Source: UMGS75 sp964507405
Lineage (GTDB): Bacteria; Bacillota_I; Bacilli_A; ML615J-28; CAG-313
Assembly (NCBI GenBank): GCA_964507405.1
Contig: CAZDPJ010000010.1
Span: 1 to 42,139 of the forward strand
Length of the DNA: 42,139 nucleotides
Direction: 5' to 3'
Position numbers and translations under genes: made by a program. The notes beneath the pieces are model-generated. The model did no database searches, was not told where the DNA came from, and saw only the letters and a program-made list of their open reading frames with translations. Below are positions 18,560-26,355 of the stretch, piece by piece. Every line of letters begins with the position of its first letter. Within the stretch, counting starts at the first letter, position 1.

Positions 18560-21262
18560 ATGAAAAATTTAAAGAGTTATGAAATAAGACAAATGTGGTT
18601 GGATTTTTTTGCAAGTAAAGGCCATAAAGTTGTTCCAAGTGCATCTTTAATTCCAGTTGATGATCCAACTTTATTATGGATTAATGCTGGTGTTGCACCT
18701 CTTAAGAAATACTTTGATGGACGTGAAATACCTGAAAATCCTCGTTTATGTAATGCACAAAAATCACTAAGAACTAATGATATTGAAAATGTTGGTAAAA
18801 CAGCTAGACATCATACTTTTTTTGAGATGTTAGGTAATTTTTCTATTGGTGATTATTTTCGTAATGAAGCACTAGAATTTGCGAATGAATTATTATTTGA
18901 TGAAAAATGGTTTGGTATTCCTCGTGATTTAATTTATATTACATATTATCCTGATGATACAACAACTTATAATAAATGGATTAGTCTAGGTGTTCCAGCA
19001 GATCATTTAGTTCCAATCAAAGATAATTTCTGGGAAATTGGAGAAGGACCATGTGGACCTGATACTGAGATTTTCTTTGACCGTGGTATTAAGTATGATC
19101 CAGAAAATATTGGTATTAGACTATTAGAAGAAGATATTGAAAATGACCGTTATATTGAAATTTGGAATATTGTATTTAGTCAATTTAATTCTACTACTGG
19201 TTTAAAAAGAGAAGATTATCCTGAACTTCCTAGTAAAAATATTGATACTGGTGGTGGTTTAGAAAGATTTGCTTGTGTTTTCCAAAATGTTGAAACAAAT
19301 TATGAAACTGATTTATTCATGCCAATGATTAAATATGTTGAAGAATTATCACATATTGATTATTTTAATTGTAATGAAAATCAAAAAATGGCTTTTAGAG
19401 TTATTGTTGATCATATTCGTAGTGTTGTTTTCGCTTTAGCAGATGGAGCAATCTTATCTAACGAAGGTAGAGGATATGTTTTAAGACGAATCTTAAGAAG
19501 AGCGGTTAGAATGGGTAAAAGACTTGGTATTAATGAACCATTCCTATATAAAATTGTATCAGTTGTTGTTAATAATATGAAATCATTTTATTCTTATTTA
19601 ATTGAAAAAGAAGTTATTATTACTAAACTTGTAAAAATAGAAGAAGAAAATTTCTTAAAAACTTTAGAATCTGGTGAACGTCGTTTAAATGAAATAATGA
19701 AAGATAGTTCTAATCAAGTTATTAGTGGAAGTGATGCGTTCTTATTATATGATACATTTGGTTTTCCAATTGAACTTACAATAGAAGCAGCAAGTGACAA
19801 AGGATTTAGAGTAGATATTGATGAATTTAATAATGAACTTTCTAAACAAAAAGAAAGAGCTCGTAAAGCTCGTAATAGTGAACAATCAATGAATAGCCAA
19901 AATGAAGAATATATGGCCTTTAAAGAAGAGTCTGAATTTATTGGATATGATTCTTTAAATTCTGAAGCTAAAGTTTTAGCAATCTTTAAGGATGGTCATC
20001 GTCTTCATGAATCAAGTGGCTTAATTATTGCTATATTTGATAAATCTCCTTTTTATGGTGAAAGTGGAGGCCAAAATGGTGACCAAGGTTCTTTAATTAT
20101 TAATAATGAAACTTATAATGTACTTAATACAATTAAATTTCCAAATGGTCAACATGCTCATATAATTGATATGAAAGATTCATTATTACATGAAAACGAC
20201 ATTGTATCACTAGAAGTTGATGAAGAATTTAGATTAAGAACGGCATGTAATCATTCAGGAACACATTTATTAAATGAAGCTTTAAGAAAAGTACTTGGAA
20301 ATCATGTTGTACAACAAGGTAGCCAAGTAACTAATGAAGGTTTAAGATTTGATTTTAATAATTATGAAAACTTGACAAAAGAACAATTACTTGAAATTGA
20401 AAAAATAGTAAATGAGGGGATTAAATCAGCTTCAAATGTAGAAACTATTTTAACTAGTATTGATGAGGCAAAAAAAGAAGGGGCTCAAGCAATGTTTGGT
20501 GAAAAGTATGGTTCCGTCGTTAGACTTGTTAAAATGGCATATAGTAAAGAACTTTGTGGCGGTACGCATGTAACTAATACAAGTGAAATTGAAAAATTTG
20601 CTATTTTAAGTGTTGAATCTAAGGGTTCTGGTATTTTTAGAATTGAAGCAACAACAAAAGATAATATTATTCCTCAAATAAAAGAAAAACTTACACCAAT
20701 TATTGAAAATTTAAAAGCTTTAGAAGAAAAGAGAAAGTCTATAGTTATTAAAGCAAAACATGAAGATTTCAATATTAAATCTACACCTATTACTTTACCT
20801 AGATTGATAGGAAGCTATCAAGATATTCTTAATTGCCGTGAAGAAGAAGCAACAGCTAGAAATCAAATCAAAGAACTTGAACATCAATTTGATTCAATGT
20901 ATCGTGCTAGTAAATCAGCAAGTTATCAAGTCTTCTTAGATAATGTTGAAGTAATTAATGGGGTTAATACTATTATATTAAAAGTTAATGACTATGATGT
21001 TGATGTTGTTAAAGATATAGTTGATAAATTAAGTGCTAACTATGATAATTCTTTAGTATTTGTTGCTAATGTTAGTAGTAATAAAGTAGTATTTATTGCG
21101 AAGAGCAAAGGAAACAATAATAGATGTGGTGATTTAGTTAAACTTGCTGCCCAAATTACTGGTGGAAATGGTGGCGGTCGTCCTGATTTCGCACAAGCTG
21201 GTGGAAAGGATACATCAAAAGTAGATGAAGCATTACAAAAAGTAAAGGAACAAATAAAATAA
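18560..21262 (+). CDS. alaS: Alanine-tRNA ligase
   Basis: 900 residues, usual length is about 880. The class II catalytic core is at the N-terminus (EIRQMWLDFFASKGHKVVPS; ARHHTFFEMLGNFS; GGGLERFACV). The editing domain keeps its metal ligands HSGTH (about 561-565) and CGGTH (about 666-670). The C-terminal DHHA1/C-Ala domain has GGNGGGRPDFAQAGG. It charges tRNA-Ala and clears Ser/Gly mischarging. The start at ATG 18560 (MKNLKSYEIR) is chosen for its AAGGAG site; the in-frame start at 18542 lies in the leader. The stop overlaps the ruvX start by one base. Confidence 0.97.
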   Translation: MKNLKSYEIRQMWLDFFASKGHKVVPSASLIPVDDPTLLWINAGVAPLKKYFDGREIPENPRLCNAQKSLRTNDIENVGKTARHHTFFEMLGNFSIGDYFRNEALEFANELLFDEKWFGIPRDLIYITYYPDDTTTYNKWISLGVPADHLVPIKDNFWEIGEGPCGPDTEIFFDRGIKYDPENIGIRLLEEDIENDRYIEIWNIVFSQFNSTTGLKREDYPELPSKNIDTGGGLERFACVFQNVETNYETDLFMPMIKYVEELSHIDYFNCNENQKMAFRVIVDHIRSVVFALADGAILSNEGRGYVLRRILRRAVRMGKRLGINEPFLYKIVSVVVNNMKSFYSYLIEKEVIITKLVKIEEENFLKTLESGERRLNEIMKDSSNQVISGSDAFLLYDTFGFPIELTIEAASDKGFRVDIDEFNNELSKQKERARKARNSEQSMNSQNEEYMAFKEESEFIGYDSLNSEAKVLAIFKDGHRLHESSGLIIAIFDKSPFYGESGGQNGDQGSLIINNETYNVLNTIKFPNGQHAHIIDMKDSLLHENDIVSLEVDEEFRLRTACNHSGTHLLNEALRKVLGNHVVQQGSQVTNEGLRFDFNNYENLTKEQLLEIEKIVNEGIKSASNVETILTSIDEAKKEGAQAMFGEKYGSVVRLVKMAYSKELCGGTHVTNTSEIEKFAILSVESKGSGIFRIEATTKDNIIPQIKEKLTPIIENLKALEEKRKSIVIKAKHEDFNIKSTPITLPRLIGSYQDILNCREEEATARNQIKELEHQFDSMYRASKSASYQVFLDNVEVINGVNTIILKVNDYDVDVVKDIVDKLSANYDNSLVFVANVSSNKVVFIAKSKGNNNRCGDLVKLAAQITGGNGGGRPDFAQAGGKDTSKVDEALQKVKEQIK

Positions 21263-21681
21263 TGAGATACATGGGACTAGACTTAGGTAATAGAACCTGT
21301 GGTGTTGCCTTTAGTGATTTAACGGAAACAATCGCAACAGCATATGAAACGATACATTTTAGTGAGAAAAATTTGCAAAAATGTTTAGAATGTGTTATAA
21401 TATTAATTAATGATAAGAAAGTTGATAAGATTGTTTTAGGTCATCCAATTAATATGAATGGTACAATTGGTCCTCAGGCAGAATATGTTTATGAATTTAA
21501 AAAGATGCTTGAAGAACGTACTGATAAAGAAGTAATATTATATGATGAACGATTAACTTCTGTCGAAGTTAATAAAGTTATGATATCTGCTGATTTAAGT
21601 AGAGCCAAAAGAAAGACTAAAGTTGATACTTTAGCCGCAACATTAATTTTACAATCTTATTTAGACAGTAAAAAAAGATAA
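21262..21681 (+). CDS. ruvX: Pre-16S rRNA nuclease / Holliday-junction-resolvase-like YqgF
   Basis: 139 residues with an RNase H-like fold: GLDLGNRTCGVAFSD holds the first acidic residue, YDERLTSVEV the second, and VDTLAATLILQSYL the third. It processes the 16S rRNA 5' end. alaS-yqgF-DUF1292 is a conserved order in Bacillota. The start codon overlaps the alaS stop, so translation is probably coupled. Confidence 0.95.
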   Translation: MRYMGLDLGNRTCGVAFSDLTETIATAYETIHFSEKNLQKCLECVIILINDKKVDKIVLGHPINMNGTIGPQAEYVYEFKKMLEERTDKEVILYDERLTSVEVNKVMISADLSRAKRKTKVDTLAATLILQSYLDSKKR

Positions 21682-21695
21682 TAGAGGTGATAAAA

Positions 21696-22229
21696 ATGGG
21701 CTATTGGACTGATTCTAATTATCAGATTAATTTTCATGATTCAAATGGTTGTGCAATTAATTATAATGTAGTTTTAAGGTATTATTCTAATACTTTTGAT
21801 AGATATTATATTTTTTACAAAATAGTTAATAAAAAACCTATAGATAATCATGTATATGCTCAATCTGAATATTGTGATGAAAATGATAATATTTATTTTA
21901 ATAATGTTGTTGATGAAGAAGAACTAAATTATTTAAAAAAAGTTTTTCAGGCTTATTATATAGATGGGAAAATTAAACCTTCTATTCGTAAACCTTTAAA
22001 TGCTACTTTTGATATTAATATTATTTTTACATATTATTCTAAAAAATATGATAAAACATATGTTGTTTATACAGGTGCTTTAGATAAAGATGTTTGTATA
22101 TCTATAATTGATGAATATGATGATGGTACTTTTGAACTATCTGAAATTGAAGATGATGATGAATATAATACAATTAATAAAATATTCCAAGATAGAGAAA
22201 TTGAAAAAATTATAGAAGAAAACATGTAA
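21696..22229 (+). CDS. Tandem DUF1292-like protein
   Basis: 177 residues. The start is taken at ATG 21696 after AGAGGTGA rather than the GTG at 21687. Two divergent copies of the DUF1292 pattern are visible. The first (about 8-87) has INFHDSNGCAINYNVVLRYY, DRYYIFYKI and EEELNYLKKVF; the second (about 104-172) has NATFDINIIFTYYSKKYDK, TYVVYTG and ELSEIEDDDEYNTINKIF. The usual gene in this place is a single-domain DUF1292, and one follows directly, so this looks like a duplicated and diverged member. Role unknown. Confidence 0.65.
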   Translation: MGYWTDSNYQINFHDSNGCAINYNVVLRYYSNTFDRYYIFYKIVNKKPIDNHVYAQSEYCDENDNIYFNNVVDEEELNYLKKVFQAYYIDGKIKPSIRKPLNATFDINIIFTYYSKKYDKTYVVYTGALDKDVCISIIDEYDDGTFELSEIEDDDEYNTINKIFQDREIEKIIEENM

Positions 22230-22267
22230 AATTTTGTTTTTATAAATATTATTTTTAACCCGATTAT

Positions 22268-22283
22268 TACATAACATTATGTA
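22268..22283. promoter_or_regulatory. Short palindrome in the DUF1292 leader
   Basis: TACATAA and TTATGTA arms around CA, a perfect 7-bp inverted repeat. It lies 16 bases upstream of a purine-rich ribosome-binding-like run. It might be an operator; nothing more supports this. Confidence 0.25.
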
Positions 22284-22309
22284 TTAATAAAAAAATTTAG
22301 AAAGGAAAT

Positions 22310-22340
22310 TAATATAAATCATATAATTAGATTTATATTA
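22310..22340 (+). promoter_or_regulatory. Hairpin between a strong SD and the DUF1292 start
   Basis: TAATATAAATC (22310-22320) pairs perfectly with GATTTATATTA (22330-22340), loop ATATAATTA. AGAAAGGAA (22299-22307) stands just before the hairpin and the ATG 22353 is 12 bases after it. Folding would bring the SD to about 14 bases from the start. No other ATG, GTG or TTG in the gene's frame lies between. Confidence 0.45.
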
Positions 22341-22352
22341 AAAAGAAAAAAC

Positions 22353-22760
22353 ATGAGTGAAATTAAACCAAATGAAGGTCAATTATCAATAATTGACGCT
22401 GAAGGAAATGAAAGATTATGTCAAATTTTATTTACAATTAATTCTGAAGAATTTAATAAGAATTATGTAGTTTTCTTTCCAATTGAAGCTTTAAATGAAG
22501 AAGATGATGATGAACAAATCGAATTAATGGCAGCAAGTTACACTGAAAATGAAGATGGTAATGGTGAATTACATGAAATCGAAACAGATGAAGAATGGTC
22601 ATTTATTGAAGATGCAATTGCTGATTATGAACAACAAATGGAAGAACATGGATGCCACTGTGGCTGTGGTCATGATCATGGTTGTGATACAGATTGTGAC
22701 TGTGATTGTGAAGAAGATTGTGAAAGTGAAGGACATTGTTGTTGTCATCACGAAGAATAA
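22353..22760 (+). CDS. DUF1292 protein with Cys/His-rich C-terminal tail
   Basis: 135 residues. Residues 1-95 are a clear DUF1292 domain (LSIIDAEGNERLCQILFTI, YVVFFPIEALNEE, ELHEIETDEEWSFIEDAI). The last about 37 residues are a low-complexity tail very rich in Cys, His, Asp and Glu (HGCHCGCGHDHGCD, CDCDCEEDC, CCCHH). That composition suggests metal binding (inference). The domain's function is unknown. Only a weak AAAAGAAAA run lies right before the ATG; the better SD is upstream of a hairpin. Confidence 0.85.
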   Translation: MSEIKPNEGQLSIIDAEGNERLCQILFTINSEEFNKNYVVFFPIEALNEEDDDEQIELMAASYTENEDGNGELHEIETDEEWSFIEDAIADYEQQMEEHGCHCGCGHDHGCDTDCDCDCEEDCESEGHCCCHHEE

Positions 22761-22805
22761 AAAATATATTTAATTGATTTAATTTTAAAAAGTATTTTTA
22801 TAGTA

Positions 22806-22840
22806 AAAAGAGTGGTTCTAAGGGACCACTCTTTTATGTG
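22806..22840. terminator. Terminator between convergent genes
   Basis: AAAAGAGTGGTTC (22806-22818), loop TAAG, GGACCACTCTTTT (22823-22835), one G-U pair. A-run and T-run on either side allow it to work for the plus-strand DUF1292 unit and the minus-strand unit. Confidence 0.85.
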
Positions 22841-22876
22841 TAATGTAAAATATAGGGAAATTAAATATTTAATTCT

Positions 22877-23701
22877 TTATTTTTTATAATTTGCATACCC
22901 ATGTTTATTTAATTTGTTTAAATCATTTTCTCGTATAAATGGTTTAATTTGTTGAAGGTCAATAAATCGATAACTTCCTTTTATATATTGTTTTACGAAA
23001 AGTGATAATGCGTCAGCTTGAACAAATGGAAGAATTGCGTATACATTGGAAACATAATTTGGATTATTTAATAATATATATAATATATCTTCACATTAAT
23101 CTGGTGTTAAAAATGGATAAATTAAAAAAAAATTAGATATACCTTCTTCGTGTTCATTAATTAATGTAATTGCTTTTTTATAGATCGCTTTATTTTTCAT
23201 AAAAGGTAAATCAGTTATGATTTTTTGCATTATATCATCTGAATTGTTGCAAGGTTTTACTTTAGTTTTATTTATATTCTTTGTATTATTATTAGAAACA
23301 TTTTTAATTTGGTTTTTATTAACAATTACATGATTTAAATTTTCATCAACATAGCAGATTTCATCGTCATCATCATCGTCGTCGTCATCATCGTAGTCAT
23401 CGTCGTCATCGTCATCATCAACAAATTCTTTGTATTCGTCGTTATTGTATATAGCGTTTTCTTTATTTTCATCGAATACTTCGTTAAAATTACTAAAAAC
23501 ATCATCGAAAACTTTATTAAAATTACTAAAAGCACTGTTAAAAACAACGTCAAAGTTGGTATTATTTAAAAGAGAATTGTATTTTTTAAAGTCTTCACTC
23601 GATGAAAAGTATAGTAATTCCTTTCTTGTCTTTATTGCTTCTTCAAGAGAAATAGGTTTACGTATTTCTCTTCCTTTTATATTAAGCTTTTTATAAATCA
23701 T
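22877..23701 (-). pseudogene. Unknown poly-aspartate protein, broken by an in-frame TAA
   Basis: From ATG 23701 (MIYKKLNIKGREIRK) a 201-residue frame runs to TAA at 23098-23096. The same frame continues at once with 72 further codons (starting CEDILYILLNNPNYVSNVYA and ending HGYANYKK) to TAA 22879-22877. The joined protein would be 274 residues. The first part has repeats of an F-x-x-VF type (about 50-77), then 21 aspartates with one tyrosine among them (about 94-115), then helical segments in which QKIITDLPFMKNK and LIYPFLTPD resemble the downstream YAILPFVQAD. This supports one original helical protein. No family recognised. It follows mrp by 20 bases and has a weak TTAGGGATG site. Confidence 0.6.
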
Positions 23702-23721
23702 TTATTTTACATCCCTAATAA

Positions 23722-24735
23722 TTATAGTTTATTATTTATATTTAATAAGATAAAATCTAGAATATCATCATAGATTTTTCCATTTATTTCTTCAATTTCA
23801 AATAAATCAGAACCATTTTTCGGTCTATTAATTGGAATTTGTGCAATTAATTGTGAATCTAATTCATTTGCTACAATTTGTCCGCCACCTTCACCAAAAA
23901 TATATTCTTTTTCATTATTAACAGGGTTAATATAATATGACATATTTTCTACAACCCCTAAAATTTCATGTTCAAGTTTTTTTGCTGCAACCCCTGCTTT
24001 AACCGCAACATGAGAAGCAGAAGGATGAGGAGTTGTAACTAATATCATTTTACATTCCGGAACGAAGTTTTTTACATCAAGTGTAATATCACCAGTTCCA
24101 GGTGGATAATCAACAATTATAAAGTCGGTATCATCGGCCCATTTTACATCATTGAAAAAATGATTAAGCATACTATTTAACATACCTCCACGCCATATTA
24201 CTGGTTGTGATGGTTCTGTAAAAAATTCGGTTGAAATTAGTTCAAGATTACCTGCTTTAATGGGAAGTATTTTTTGGTTTTCGTCTCCCATTGGTCTTTG
24301 ATGTTCAAATCCAAGAATGGTAGGTAGACTAGAACCATAGATATCTGCGTCAATTAATCCTACTTTAAAGTTTCGTTTTACCATTCGGTAGGCAATGTTC
24401 GCGGCGACGCTACTTTTACCAACGCCTCCTTTACCACTGATAATACCAATATATTTAATTTTTTTGTTTGTCGTGGTTTCTTTTTTGATTTTAGTTTCTT
24501 CAATCTCTAATCTTAGTCCTTTATAACCACCAGTAATTTTTACTACCTTGGCGATTTCTCTTTTTAGGGCTTTTTCATAAACTTTATCATTATTATATAT
24601 TGTAACAATTAAAGTTATTAAGTCAGTTTCATCGTTATATGCTATATGTTTTATAGCATTATTTTCTTTTAATGTTAGTCCATTACTTGGGTCTATAACA
24701 TTGTCTAATAATTTACGTAAATCAAATAATGTCAT
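23722..24735 (-). CDS. mrp: Mrp/NBP35-type P-loop ATPase, CxxC absent
   Basis: 337 residues. An N-terminal MIP18/DUF59-like domain (about 1-80) precedes the ATPase: deviant Walker A GKGGVGKSS (101-109), DADIYGSS (129-136), VDYPPGTGD (208-216), VVENMSYYIN. Family members carry or assemble iron-sulfur clusters through a CPxC pair after MSYF; here the same place reads NPVN (270-273), so both cysteines are gone. The enzyme core is intact. It overlaps the tmcAL stop and has AAGGAG before its ATG. Carrier, assembly or regulatory (SalA-like) roles are all possible. Confidence 0.88.
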   Translation of the reverse strand: MTLFDLRKLLDNVIDPSNGLTLKENNAIKHIAYNDETDLITLIVTIYNNDKVYEKALKREIAKVVKITGGYKGLRLEIEETKIKKETTTNKKIKYIGIISGKGGVGKSSVAANIAYRMVKRNFKVGLIDADIYGSSLPTILGFEHQRPMGDENQKILPIKAGNLELISTEFFTEPSQPVIWRGGMLNSMLNHFFNDVKWADDTDFIIVDYPPGTGDITLDVKNFVPECKMILVTTPHPSASHVAVKAGVAAKKLEHEILGVVENMSYYINPVNNEKEYIFGEGGGQIVANELDSQLIAQIPINRPKNGSDLFEIEEINGKIYDDILDFILLNINNKL

Positions 24736-25897
24736 CTTGAGTCTCCTTTTTTATTGGTAATTTGTATTCATTTAAGTAAAAATTATTATCATTAATTAAA
24801 ATGCCATATAGTTTAGTTGCAAGTATTTCATAATTTAAGTTTTCATCTAAATCTTTTAATTCATTCGGTGATGAAAAAATAAGTTGTTTTATTTCTTTTG
24901 GTAAAGTTTTAAGGTATTCTTTACCATTCAGGCTTAAGCCTAAGATTCTTAAATAATTAATATTACTAAAATCAACTTTATTCATCTTTATTAGAAGTGA
25001 TATTAGGATCCTTCTAATTCTACTTAATGAATATTTTTTATTTTTTAGTGAATTTATTAATGTGTTATAGTCATTTCTAAAATCAGCATTTTTCATAATA
25101 TAATTATCTATTCCTTCAATATTACCATTAATCCCTAAAAAAGGGTTTTGATTTGGGTATGACATCGTTTGAAATTTAATTAAGGCAATAATTACCTTTT
25201 CAGATTTTGTAATATCGATAAAACAAGGGTTATAAGGGATAAAACTTGTTATTTTATCTAAATCATTTAAATTTTCTCTTATAAAACTAGCACTTGCAAT
25301 ATTAGAAGAAGTACTTATCTTTTCATAATAATCATTAGTTCTTTTTATTAAATGTAAAGATATATTTAAATTATTATCTTTAATGGATTTATAATACTGG
25401 AATACTAAGGTCGCATTAGGTTTATTAAATAATTCAATATCTTTATTATTAATACCTAGTGAGGATAGAGTATTAGAATAAGTTGTTTTATGAGAATTAT
25501 TATTTAAAAGATTAAGTTTGAACTTATCTTTAAATTCTTTTGTTGAGGATATATCATAAATTCTTTTAAATAGATTAAGGTCGGTAACTTCACTTCCAGT
25601 TACTATTTTTGTTATATTTAGCTTACTTAAAATATTTACAGCAGAACTTGAAAAAAAGTCAGCACTTTGTAAAGTATAAGTAATAGGAAGCTCTAGCACT
25701 ATATCAAAACCATAATTTAGTAAAATCTTTGTTTTTGAGAATTTATCAAGAACTGATATTTCGCCTCTCATCGTAAATGAGGTAGATGTAATAGCTACAA
25801 ATGTACTATCTGGAAATAGTTTTTTAGCACTATTTAATAGATATAAATGACCATTGTGAAATGGATTTGCTTCTAATATAATACCGACGGCATCCAT
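24722..25897 (-). CDS. tmcAL: tRNA(Met) cytidine acetate ligase
   Basis: 391 residues, typical of the YlbM/TmcAL family. The nucleotidyltransferase HxGH motif is in ANPFHNGHLYLL near the N-terminus, followed by FTMRGEISVLDKF and DIVLELP, all family signatures. It makes N4-acetylcytidine at the wobble base of elongator tRNA-Met from acetate and ATP. AGAGGTGA precedes ATG 25897. It ends in TGA inside the start of mrp, so the two are translationally linked. Confidence 0.92.
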   Translation of the reverse strand: MDAVGIILEANPFHNGHLYLLNSAKKLFPDSTFVAITSTSFTMRGEISVLDKFSKTKILLNYGFDIVLELPITYTLQSADFFSSSAVNILSKLNITKIVTGSEVTDLNLFKRIYDISSTKEFKDKFKLNLLNNNSHKTTYSNTLSSLGINNKDIELFNKPNATLVFQYYKSIKDNNLNISLHLIKRTNDYYEKISTSSNIASASFIRENLNDLDKITSFIPYNPCFIDITKSEKVIIALIKFQTMSYPNQNPFLGINGNIEGIDNYIMKNADFRNDYNTLINSLKNKKYSLSRIRRILISLLIKMNKVDFSNINYLRILGLSLNGKEYLKTLPKEIKQLIFSSPNELKDLDENLNYEILATKLYGILINDNNFYLNEYKLPIKKETQDDII

Positions 25898-25916
25898 TTA
25901 ATCACCTCTTTATATT

Positions 25917-25945
25917 ATTATACCAAAAAATGATATTTTTCGCAA
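25917..25945 (-). promoter_or_regulatory. Promoter of the tmcAL-mrp unit
   Basis: On the minus strand TTGCGA (25945-25940), 17-bp spacer ending TGG, TATAAT (25922-25917), which also makes an extended -10. It sits back to back with the promoter of the next plus-strand gene. Confidence 0.7.
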
Positions 25946-25952
25946 TTTATTT

Positions 25953-25962
25953 ATGCTATAAT
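25953..25962 (+). promoter_or_regulatory. Extended -10 promoter of the small unknown gene
   Basis: ATGCTATAAT: TATAAT at 25957-25962 with TGC directly before it. No good -35 at the usual distance. AAGGAG at 25969-25974 is followed by ATG 25982. Confidence 0.55.
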
Positions 25963-25981
25963 TTTTACAAGGAGTGATTAG

Positions 25982-26293
25982 ATGTTTAAAAATGTAAGTT
26001 TTTATGAATTAAATTATTGTTTAGATAGATTTTCAAAAATATTAGTATTTGTTAATGATATCAATAATGTAATTAGTGATATTGTTATTAGTAATTTAAA
26101 AAGAATAACATGTTATAATCCTAATTTAATATTTTGTATTGTTGATATTGATACATTTAATAAAACTGTAGAAAAAAATAAACTAAAAATTAATAAAGTA
26201 TTATATGGAAATCTTTATTTGTTAGAAAAAAATAGTATAAAAAAATTACCTTATTTATGTAATTATAAAAAATTAACTGAATATATTGGATAG
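25982..26293 (+). CDS. Unknown 103-residue protein, possibly thioredoxin-like fold
   Basis: Small soluble protein, no family recognised. The pattern strand (KILVFVND), helix, strand (NLIFCIVDID), helix, strand (NLYLLEKNSI), final helix (YKKLTEYIG) recalls a thioredoxin fold, but no CxxC active site is present. It has its own promoter and a strong AAGGAG site, which supports it as a real gene. It stands between tmcAL and the LuxR-type regulator. Confidence 0.6.
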   Translation: MFKNVSFYELNYCLDRFSKILVFVNDINNVISDIVISNLKRITCYNPNLIFCIVDIDTFNKTVEKNKLKINKVLYGNLYLLEKNSIKKLPYLCNYKKLTEYIG

Positions 26294-26321
26294 CCTTTTC
26301 CTTTATTTTTTTTGGAAAATA

Positions 26322-26330
26322 TGGTATAAT
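26322..26330 (+). promoter_or_regulatory. Extended -10 promoter of the LuxR-type gene
   Basis: TGGTATAAT (26322-26330), with TAGGAGGG about 8 bases before the start at 26356. No clear -35. Confidence 0.55.
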
Positions 26331-26355
26331 ATATTAAAATGTTAGGAGGGTAAAC

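Noticed and set aside
23335..23553. Met/Thr-rich frame opposite or beside the poly-Asp tract
   Set aside because: It is the GAT/GAC repeat read in another frame (ATG, ACG), with no ribosome site.
26281..26325. Terminator between the small unknown gene and the LuxR-type gene
   Set aside because: TTTTCC and GGAAAA can pair across a T-rich loop, but the stem is six bases and mostly A-T with no T-run after it.
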